This document shows positions 57,587-64,000 of a DNA stretch of 64,000 nucleotides, piece after piece (positions within the stretch are counted from its first letter, which is position 1; each line of letters begins with the position of its first letter). The DNA is from Phaeobacter piscinae. GTDB lineage: Bacteria; Pseudomonadota; Alphaproteobacteria; Rhodobacterales; Rhodobacteraceae. Location: contig NZ_CP010681.1 in assembly GCF_002407245.1 (NCBI RefSeq), positions 496,001-560,000 of the forward strand. The letters run 5' to 3'. Under the pieces are notes generated by a model. It saw only the letters and a list, made by a program, of their open reading frames with translations, was not told the origin of the DNA and did not search any database. The position numbers and the translations under genes are program-made.

Positions 57587-58522
57587 TTACGCTTTTGGAT
57601 GGGCGCGGTTGTAGACATCCATCAGATGCGCCGTATCGACCGCGGTATAGGCCTGCGTTGTCGACAGCGAGGCATGACCCAACAGCTCCTGAATGGCGCG
57701 CAGGTCGCCGCCGGCCTCCAACAAATGGGTGGCAAAGCTGTGCCGCAGCGCATGTGGCGTGGCGCTGGTAGGCAGGCCCAGCTGCGCGCGCGCCTGCGCC
57801 ATGGCGCTGCGAATAAGCCGCGCATTCAGCGCCCCGCCACGAACACCGCGAAACAACGGTGCGTCTCGCTCCTGCGGATGCGGGCAGAGCCGCAGATACC
57901 GGTCCACCGCCTGACGCGCGGCAGGCAGCACCGGCACGACCCGTTCTTTGCCGCCCTTACCTGTGATCCGCAGAACCGCCGGCAGTGGCGCGTCTGCTCC
58001 GGTCAGCCCCAGGGCCTCGGAGATCCGCAGCCCACAGCCATAAAGCAGCGTCACCACCGCCACATCACGCGCCGCCACCCAATCGGTGGTGGACTGAAAC
58101 TCCACCGTTTCGATCACCGCCCGTGCCGCATCCTCGGCCAGCGGGCGAGGGAGTTTTTTCTGGAACTTGGGACTGCGCGCCGACAAGACGGCGGTGGGCT
58201 CAAACCCCTGCCGCTCGGCCAGCCAGGTGTAGAAGCTTTTGACCGCCGACAGCTTGCGCGCCAATGAGCGCGCCCCGGTGCCTGTGGCGCGGGTGGCTGC
58301 CATCCAGGCGCGCATATCACCGGTGGAAATCTCCGCCAGCGCCCCCAGCCCCTGCGGGCCGCCAAAATGTTGGGTCATAAATGCGAGAAACTCCACCACA
58401 TCGCCGCGATAGGCGGTGACGGTGTTCTCAGCCGCCCCCTGAAGCGCGGCCAGCCCGGCCAGCCACTGCTCCAGCGCGTCCCGGCAGGCCGTGGAGATCA
58501 ACAGAGGTGACGGCGGCGTCAC
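57587..58522 (-). CDS. xerC: Tyrosine recombinase XerC
   Basis: 311-residue recombinase that resolves chromosome dimers with XerD at dif. The N-terminal SAM-like DNA-binding domain covers 1-100, and the catalytic domain contains R166 (GLRISEAL), K189 (ITGKGGKERVVP), H257 and R260 (HALRHSFATHLL), H283 (LGHASLSTTQ) and the nucleophile Y292. It begins with GTG at 58522 and overlaps the DUF484 stop (GTGA). The DUF484-xerC order is common in proteobacteria, which supports XerC rather than a phage integrase. Confidence 0.95.
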   Translation of the reverse strand: MTPPSPLLISTACRDALEQWLAGLAALQGAAENTVTAYRGDVVEFLAFMTQHFGGPQGLGALAEISTGDMRAWMAATRATGTGARSLARKLSAVKSFYTWLAERQGFEPTAVLSARSPKFQKKLPRPLAEDAARAVIETVEFQSTTDWVAARDVAVVTLLYGCGLRISEALGLTGADAPLPAVLRITGKGGKERVVPVLPAARQAVDRYLRLCPHPQERDAPLFRGVRGGALNARLIRSAMAQARAQLGLPTSATPHALRHSFATHLLEAGGDLRAIQELLGHASLSTTQAYTAVDTAHLMDVYNRAHPKA

Positions 58523-59226
58523 GACAGCCAGTGGCGCATCGACCGTTCAAAAACGCCGGCAAAAAACGCCAGCAGATCGGTGCCATGTTGCGGGGTGAAC
58601 TGATGCGGATCCTCGGATCCCAGAACCAACAGACCGGGCAGGCGGCCTTCGCCCAATTCCAGTTTCAGACAGGCCTCGGAGCGGATGAAATCCGCCTTGG
58701 CGCCATGTGTGCGGGCGTGGCCGGACTGCATCTGGCGCAGGGTGACCTGACGGTCGGGGCCATTGCGCTGGGGATTGATGTATTGATCCACGAATCCCGG
58801 CTCGACCACTTTCAGCACCTGATCCATGCGCTGCACGGCGGCGTCCTGTTCGGGATGGGCGGTTTCCAGCACCAGCGTCACCGCGTCCACCCGCAGGATT
58901 TCCGCCAGCTCACCGCCAAGATTGCCAAGATAGCTCTCAAAATCCATCGGATCCAGCAGCCGCAGCACCGCGCGGTGGATCTGGTTGGTCCCGGCAAGGT
59001 TCTCATAAGCCGCCGCAATCACGGACCGATGGGTGTCCTCCAGCCGATCCAGCCGGGCCTCCATCCGCTCCATCGCGATGCCGCGCAGGTCCACGATATT
59101 GGACCCCATTGCGCGCTCATTGGCGCTGACCAGCGCGTTCATCACGCTTTGATCTTCCAACAGGGCGTCGGGTTTGGCCAGGATCGCCTGGCGCAGAGTG
59201 TCTTCCAGTTCTGCCGTCGTGCTCAT
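58519..59226 (-). CDS. DUF484 family protein
   Basis: 235-residue DUF484 protein. It has an N-terminal helical region (ELEDTLRQAILAKPDALLEDQSVMNALV), a coiled-coil-like segment (VDLRGIAMERMEARLDRLEDTHRSVI) and a C-terminal GAF-like domain (LLVLGSEDPHQFTPQHGTDLLAFFAGVFERSM). The function is unknown, but it is habitually upstream of xerC, and here its stop overlaps the xerC GTG. ATG 59226 was chosen over the longer frame; the ribosome site AAAGAG is moderate. Confidence 0.88.
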   Translation of the reverse strand: MSTTAELEDTLRQAILAKPDALLEDQSVMNALVSANERAMGSNIVDLRGIAMERMEARLDRLEDTHRSVIAAAYENLAGTNQIHRAVLRLLDPMDFESYLGNLGGELAEILRVDAVTLVLETAHPEQDAAVQRMDQVLKVVEPGFVDQYINPQRNGPDRQVTLRQMQSGHARTHGAKADFIRSEACLKLELGEGRLPGLLVLGSEDPHQFTPQHGTDLLAFFAGVFERSMRHWLS

Positions 59227-59353
59227 GTTCTGCTCTTTGTGACCTCTGATGGGTTTTGCCGGAGTTATAACACGGGTTTCGCGCAAGCGTGGTAAAAAAT
59301 TCCCTGCCACCGGCGCACCGCCGCCGGCACCGGGGGAGGGGCATCCGCCAATG

Positions 59354-59380
59354 AAAAAGGGCCGCCCACCGGGCCGCCCC
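59354..59380 (-). terminator. Rho-independent terminator after the transaldolase gene
   Basis: Reading the minus strand, GGGC-G-GCCC and GGGC-G-GCCC form a 9-bp stem with a central G-G mismatch and a three-base loop, followed by TTTTTC. It lies just beyond the transaldolase stop, before the DUF484-xerC unit. Confidence 0.7.
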
Positions 59381-59408
59381 TCCTGAAACCTGTCCGGTGC
59401 CCTGCGGC

Positions 59409-60062
59409 TTACAGGATCTTGATGTTCGCGGCCTTGATGTCGGCGAGGAAGGCATCCAGACCCTTGTCGGTCAGCGGGTGGTTGATCATGCCCTTGATCA
59501 CGGCGGGCGGCGCGGTGATCACGTCGGCACCGATGCGCGCGCTTTCCAGCACGTGGTTGGCGCTGCGGATGGAGGCGGCAAGGATCTCGGTGCCGAACCC
59601 GTAGTTGTCATAGACAGTGCGGATGTCTTCGATCAGATCCATACCATCGAGGTTGATATCGTCCAGACGACCGATGAAGGGCGAGATGAAGGTCGCGCCG
59701 GCCTTGGCCGCCAACAGCGCCTGATTGGCAGAGAAGCACAGCGTCACATTCACCATATGACCATCGTCGGTCAGGGTCTTGCAGGCCTTCAGACCGTCCC
59801 AGGTCAGCGGCACTTTGACGGCGATGTTTTCGGCGATCTCGACCAGCTTGCGGCCTTCGGCAATCATCGTGTCAGCATCGGTTGCGGTCACTTCGGCAGA
59901 CACCGGACCATCCACCAGATCACAGATCTCCTTGGTGACTTCGATGATGTCGCGGCCGGACTTCTTGATCAGCGACGGGTTGGTGGTCACGCCGTCCACC
60001 ATGCCCAATGCGTTCAGCTCGGCAATGGCGTCGATTTCAGCGGTGTCTACGAAGAATTTCAT
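59409..60062 (-). CDS. fsa: Fructose-6-phosphate aldolase / small transaldolase
   Basis: 217-residue member of the short transaldolase (FSA/TalC) group. The Schiff-base lysine is K83 in [15 protein letters not shown]-terminal [28 protein letters not shown] and SPFIGRLDD are the family marks. It may act as a transaldolase in the pentose phosphate route or as a fructose-6-phosphate aldolase; the sequence alone does not decide. Preceded by AGAGGACC and ended by a terminator. Confidence 0.93.
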   Translation of the reverse strand: MKFFVDTAEIDAIAELNALGMVDGVTTNPSLIKKSGRDIIEVTKEICDLVDGPVSAEVTATDADTMIAEGRKLVEIAENIAVKVPLTWDGLKACKTLTDDGHMVNVTLCFSANQALLAAKAGATFISPFIGRLDDINLDGMDLIEDIRTVYDNYGFGTEILAASIRSANHVLESARIGADVITAPPAVIKGMINHPLTDKGLDAFLADIKAANIKIL

Positions 60063-60209
60063 CGGCTAGGGTCCTCTGGATGGGTTGGCCTTGATTGCGC
60101 TAGCCTTTACCTGATGGCGGAGGCTTTAAAAACCCCCCGTGCGCCCGGCGTCGATTGCCGGGCATCGCTTTGGGGTCATCATCCCCACCGGGCAAAAGAG
60201 GCAAGCAGC

Positions 60210-62405
60210 GTGCAGGAGCAGGCATTTTTCAACGAGGGCGAGCGGGTTGGCGTGCTGACAACACAGCCGTTGGACCGCGTTCTTGACTACCGCGCCCCCG
60301 AAGGCGGCTGCCATCTGGGCGCCTATGTCGAGGTGCCGCTGGGCCCGCGCCGCGTTCTTGGGGTGATCTGGGGGCCGGGGGCCGGGGATTTCGATTCGGC
60401 CAAGCTGCGCCCGGTGAACCGGGTGCTGGACGTGGCCCCGATGCGCGACGAGATGCGCCAGTTCCTGAGCAAATCCGCCGACTACACACTGACCCCTTTG
60501 CCGGCGATGCTGCGGCTGGCCACCCGTGCGCCCGGCCTTTCTGACCCTGTGTCCATGCGCAAGGTACTGCGTCCGACAGGCCAGATGCCCGACCGCATGA
60601 CAGACCCCCGCGAACGGGTGCTTGCGGCGGCGGATGAATATCGCGGGCTGGCGTTCACGGCGAAAGAACTTGCGGATCTGGCCGGGGTCACAACCTCGGT
60701 GATCAAAGGGCTGGTGAAACAGGGCGCCCTGCGCGAGGAGGACGCGCCCCGCGATCTGCCCTATCCCCGTCTGGACCCGGATCTACCCGGCAAGACCCTG
60801 ACCGAAGATCAGGCTGCCGCCGCCACCACCCTGGGCGAGGGCGTTGCCAGTGGCCGCTACGGCACCACCCTCCTGAAGGGCGTCACGGGGTCGGGTAAGA
60901 CCGAGGTCTATCTGGAGGCGGTCGCCGCCACCCTGCGTGCAGGCCGCCAAGCGCTGGTGCTGTTGCCGGAAATCGCGCTGACGGCAGAATTTCTCAAGCG
61001 GGTGGAACAGCGTTTTGGCGCGACGCCCGCGGAATGGCACTCCGGCGCGACGATGACCGAACGCCGCCGGGTCTGGCGCATGGTGGGGCAGGGCAAGGCG
61101 CAGCTGGTAATCGGCGCACGCTCGGCCCTGTTTTTGCCCTACCAGAATCTCGGCCTCATCATCGTGGATGAGGAACATGACACCTCTTACAAACAGGACG
61201 AAGGCGTCTGTTATAATGCCCGCGACATGGCGGTGCTGCGTGCGGCCATGTGTTCGGCGCAGGTGGTGCTGGCCTCCGCCACGCCCAGCTTGGAAACCTG
61301 GGCCAACGCCGAGGCGGGCAAATACAAAAGGCTTGATCTCGCGGCGCGCTTTGGCTCAGCCGTTCTGCCAGAGATGCGCGCGATTGATATGCGGGCGGAA
61401 AAACTTCCCGCCTCGACCTGGATCTCACCGACGCTGAAGCAGGCGATGACTGCGCGGATCGAACGGGGTGAGCAATCGCTGCTGTTTCTCAATCGCCGGG
61501 GCTTTGCGCCCGTCACCATCTGCCGCGCCTGCGGCGGCCATGTGACCTGCGACCACTGTGATTCCCGCATGGTCGAACACCGCTTCATGAAGCGCCTGAT
61601 GTGCCACCAATGCGGTGAGACCAAACCGGTACCGGACGCCTGCCCGACCTGTCAGGTCGAGGGCAAGATGGCCCCTGTCGGCCCCGGCATCGAGCGGTTG
61701 GGTGAGGAAACCGCCGCGCTGTTCCCGGAGGCGCGAATTGCGGTGCTGTCGTCTGACCTCTTTGGGTCTGCCCGCGCCCTGAAACAACGGATCGAGGAGA
61801 TCGCCGCAGGCGAGGCCGACATCATCCTCGGCACCCAGCTGGTGGCCAAGGGGCATAACTTCCCGCTGCTCACATTGGTTGGCGTGATTGATGCCGATCT
61901 GGGCCTGCAAGGCTCTGACCTGCGCGCGGCGGAGCGCACTTTTCAGTTGATGCGGCAGGTTGCAGGCCGGGCCGGGCGCGCCGACAAACCGGGCGAAGCC
62001 CTGTTGCAGACCTTCCAACCCGAACACCCGGTGATCCGGGCGATCCTCTCCGGTGATGAAGAAGCCTTCTGGAAAGCCGAAGCCGCCGAACGCCAGGCCG
62101 CAGGCGTGCCGCCCTATGGCCGCATGGCCGGCATCGTCCTTTCCGGGCCGGAGCTGCCTGCCGTTATGGATCTGGGGATGGCCCTCGCGCGCAATGATGG
62201 GCCGCTGCGCCAGATCGGCGCGCAGGTCTTTGGCCCGGCCCCGGCGCCAATTGCCCGCATTCGCGGTCGCCACCGAGTGCGCCTGCTGATCAAGGCCAGC
62301 AAGGGCACCCCCCTGCAGGACGCCATCGCCCGCTGGATCAAACCGGCGCGCCTCAAGGGGGATCTGCGTCTGTCGGTCGATATTGATCCGCAGAATTTCT
62401 TCTGA
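60210..62405 (+). CDS. priA: Primosomal protein N' (replication restart helicase)
   Basis: 731-residue PriA. N-terminal DNA-binding domain (RVGVLTTQPLDRVLDYRAP), helicase motif I GVTGSGKTEVY, motif II DEEHDTSYKQ, ASATPSLETW (motif III), a zinc-binding cysteine cluster (CRACGGHVTCDHCDS, CHQCG, CPTC) in place of a normal spacer, and motif VI QVAGRAGR. Start was set at GTG 60210 (AGAGG upstream), where the family's first strand begins; an ATG at 60114 would add 32 unrelated residues, and the longer frame back to 59397 lies antisense to the transaldolase gene. Confidence 0.96.
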   Translation: MQEQAFFNEGERVGVLTTQPLDRVLDYRAPEGGCHLGAYVEVPLGPRRVLGVIWGPGAGDFDSAKLRPVNRVLDVAPMRDEMRQFLSKSADYTLTPLPAMLRLATRAPGLSDPVSMRKVLRPTGQMPDRMTDPRERVLAAADEYRGLAFTAKELADLAGVTTSVIKGLVKQGALREEDAPRDLPYPRLDPDLPGKTLTEDQAAAATTLGEGVASGRYGTTLLKGVTGSGKTEVYLEAVAATLRAGRQALVLLPEIALTAEFLKRVEQRFGATPAEWHSGATMTERRRVWRMVGQGKAQLVIGARSALFLPYQNLGLIIVDEEHDTSYKQDEGVCYNARDMAVLRAAMCSAQVVLASATPSLETWANAEAGKYKRLDLAARFGSAVLPEMRAIDMRAEKLPASTWISPTLKQAMTARIERGEQSLLFLNRRGFAPVTICRACGGHVTCDHCDSRMVEHRFMKRLMCHQCGETKPVPDACPTCQVEGKMAPVGPGIERLGEETAALFPEARIAVLSSDLFGSARALKQRIEEIAAGEADIILGTQLVAKGHNFPLLTLVGVIDADLGLQGSDLRAAERTFQLMRQVAGRAGRADKPGEALLQTFQPEHPVIRAILSGDEEAFWKAEAAERQAAGVPPYGRMAGIVLSGPELPAVMDLGMALARNDGPLRQIGAQVFGPAPAPIARIRGRHRVRLLIKASKGTPLQDAIARWIKPARLKGDLRLSVDIDPQNFF

Positions 62406-62457
62406 AGTCCGGTCGAAAAACAGGGCAGATGAATCAGGGCCGCGCCTCGTACCCTGT

Positions 62458-63522
62458 CTAGGCGGAGGCCGCCACGCCGCGCTGATCCACCAGCAGATCC
62501 GTCAGCACGGCCCCGACCCACATCGAAAACAGCGCCAGCCAGGCGGTGCCCGCAAAGATCGACCCACCGGTGACACCGGCGCCGATTGCGCAGCCCCCGG
62601 CCAGCATGCCGCCAAACCCCATCAGCGCCGCGCCAATCATGGCCTTGCGCATGGTGACCGCCCCATCAAAGGCCTGAATTCGCATCTCGCCCGCCAATGC
62701 GGCTGCGAGCATCGCGCCACCAAACACCCCGGCGACCAGCCCGATATCAAATTCCAGCACCGAGGCGCGATCCAGAAAGAACATCAGCATCCGTGCCGAT
62801 GGGCCAGTAAAGGTCACGCTTTCGATCTGCACCGGATCAAACGCCACCTGCGCCAACCCCGATGTCAGCCCCCAGCCAAGCGCCACCGAAAAGCCAACGC
62901 CAGAGGCAAAGATCAGACGCGCCGCGCCGATGCGGTTTTGCAACGCGACCCCAAGGGCGAGAGCCGCCATGCCCAGCCCCAACGCCAACCCGGACCAATC
63001 CGGCAGGCCAAAGGCCGCCAGCAGATCCAGATTGCGCCCGCCCGAGGTGATCCAGAGACCGGCCAGATAGTCCCGCAGCGGTGCCAGATACCCGGCGAGG
63101 CTCATCTGTGCGACCACCGCAAAAATCAGCCCGGAGACCACACTGCGCAGATTGCCGGTCGCCGCCAGCACCAACAGCCGCCCGGAACAGCCCCGCGCCA
63201 GTACCATGCCAATGCCAAAGATCACCCCGCCGAAGATGGCCCCGGACCAGCTGCCGGGCACTGCCATCATCCGCGCCTCATCGGTATCGATCCAGCCCAG
63301 CAAGTGCCCAGCCTGGACCCAGACCAGCGCGGTGGAGAAGGTCAGGAGCCAGACCGCCACCCGGTCCCCCAGACGGCCGCGGGCAAATTCCACGGTGGCC
63401 GCGCGCAGACAAAACCGCGACCGCTGCGCCGCGATGCCGAAGATCCCCCCGGTCAGCAGGCCTAGCAGCGCCGCTGTCACCGGCTCGCCTGCCCAGTCCA
63501 TGATCTCAACCAGTTCTGGCAT
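62458..63522 (-). CDS. YeeE/YedE-family sulphur-compound transporter
   Basis: 354-residue membrane protein with about ten segments, arranged as two repeats typical of the long YeeE form. The conserved cysteines are in QRSRFCLRAA, LARGCSGRLL and LAGGCAIGAGVTGGS, which line the route for thiosulphate-like ions in the family. Start at ATG 63522 with GAGAGG at good distance; GTG 63525 is an alternative. It diverges from an MFS transporter gene across 130 bp. Confidence 0.9.
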   Translation of the reverse strand: MPELVEIMDWAGEPVTAALLGLLTGGIFGIAAQRSRFCLRAATVEFARGRLGDRVAVWLLTFSTALVWVQAGHLLGWIDTDEARMMAVPGSWSGAIFGGVIFGIGMVLARGCSGRLLVLAATGNLRSVVSGLIFAVVAQMSLAGYLAPLRDYLAGLWITSGGRNLDLLAAFGLPDWSGLALGLGMAALALGVALQNRIGAARLIFASGVGFSVALGWGLTSGLAQVAFDPVQIESVTFTGPSARMLMFFLDRASVLEFDIGLVAGVFGGAMLAAALAGEMRIQAFDGAVTMRKAMIGAALMGFGGMLAGGCAIGAGVTGGSIFAGTAWLALFSMWVGAVLTDLLVDQRGVAASA

Positions 63523-63652
63523 CACATCAGCCTCTCATTACTATTCGAAAACCTGAATATGAGGCCGAGCTACTCCGTGCATTGATGCAGATCAGATGTG
63601 CACGGCGCTTTTTCCCTCGCCTGATGGGGCGGATAGGCGTATCTGCTGGAGC

Positions 63653-64000
63653 ATGTTCAAACCTGTCCCCACCGAAGCTGCCGCATCCATGCCGCTCTGG
63701 CGCCGCCCCACAACTCTGCTGTTTGTGATGGCGCTGACCATGCCGATTGCCTTCAACACCTGGAGCGCGCTGCTCAACAACTTCGTCATTGAGGCTGCGA
63801 ATTTCGACGGGGCAGACATTGGCCTGCTGCATACGGTGCGGGAGATTCCGGGTTTTCTCGCCATTGGCGTCATCGCGGTGATCCTGTTTGTGCGGGAACA
63901 GGTGCTGGGGCTGGTTTCCTTGATGATGCTGGGCGTGGCGACGGCAGTCACCGCCTGGTTTCCCAGCCTTGGCGGGCTGCTCACGATCACGCTGCTCAGC
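63653..64000 (+). CDS. Major facilitator superfamily transporter (3' end outside the window)
   Basis: The first 116 residues are visible, open to the window end. Three membrane segments are seen (TTLLFVMALTMPIAFNTWSALL, FLAIGVIAVILFV, LGLVSLMMLGVATAV), with LLHTVREIPGFLAIG in the TM2-TM3 loop region typical of MFS proteins. GGAG lies almost directly before the ATG at 63653, a tight spacing; ATG 63689 is a possible alternative. Substrate unknown. Confidence 0.75.
   Translation, partial: MFKPVPTEAAASMPLWRRPTTLLFVMALTMPIAFNTWSALLNNFVIEAANFDGADIGLLHTVREIPGFLAIGVIAVILFVREQVLGLVSLMMLGVATAVTAWFPSLGGLLTITLLS

Noticed and set aside
57587..58522. Tyrosine recombinase as an integrase of a genomic island
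   Set aside because: Its DUF484 partner with GTGA overlap and chromosomal housekeeping neighbours mark it as XerC; no tRNA or attachment repeats are nearby.
59397..60209. Extended N-terminus of PriA by 271 residues
   Set aside because: It is antisense to the transaldolase gene and unlike any PriA; the GTG at 60210 sits where the family begins.

Overview
The window is a 64-kb piece of a high-GC alphaproteobacterial chromosome. Gene content points to the Rhodobacteraceae, most likely the Roseobacter group (Phaeobacter/Ruegeria-like): an integral-membrane urate hydroxylase PuuD, a PuuE-UraD fusion, phosphatidylcholine synthase, the ycjX/ycjF pair, a preQ1-I riboswitch ahead of queCDEF, and a plain housekeeping set (ileS, priA, xerC, truA). 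This is inference from families recognised by eye; no database search was run.

Positions 1-13274 (minus strand) hold a compact hybrid PKS-NRPS biosynthetic operon. Its order of transcription is a one-module PKS with thioesterase, a family 2 glycosyltransferase, an NRPS, an Sfp/EntD-type phosphopantetheinyl transferase, and an SGNH-like exported protein cut by the window edge. The NRPS combines a formyltransferase domain, a degenerate condensation remnant and an adenylation domain split by a luciferase-like flavin monooxygenase. All four gene junctions are exact ATGA overlaps, so the operon looks translationally coupled. This is the best candidate for an undescribed system. Positions 13531-18020 carry polysaccharide genes (O-antigen ligase/polymerase-like membrane protein, WecG/TagA-type transferase, two glycosyltransferases). 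They are followed by glucokinase with a LacI-type operator and by the tamA-tamB envelope pair.

Positions 24935-34120 are a purine-catabolism locus: urate hydroxylase, hydroxyisourate hydrolase, OHCU decarboxylase/allantoinase fusion, ureidoglycolate lyase, an NCS2 purine permease and ureidoglycine aminohydrolase. A LysR regulator lies inside the locus and an IclR regulator beside it. Together they run from urate to glyoxylate except for the allantoate-hydrolysing step, which is not in the window. A GAPDH, a small membrane protein and a glutamine-synthetase-like enzyme lie among or beside them.

Positions 37054-40914 contain a tandem glycine riboswitch followed by gcvH and gcvP, without gcvT. 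Then come an acyl-CoA dehydrogenase and the preQ1 riboswitch-queCDEF operon (42518-44897), which makes preQ1 for queuosine. From 45367 to the end are mostly housekeeping genes: truA, the ycjX-GNAT-ycjF operon, a truncated haemoglobin, an internally shortened SDR/DoxX-like protein with a DUF2269 partner, ileS, ogt, pcs, an EF-hand protein, DUF484-xerC, a fructose-6-phosphate aldolase-type transaldolase, priA, a YeeE/YedE transporter and the start of an MFS transporter. No tRNA, rRNA, IS element, prophage or CRISPR array was seen.
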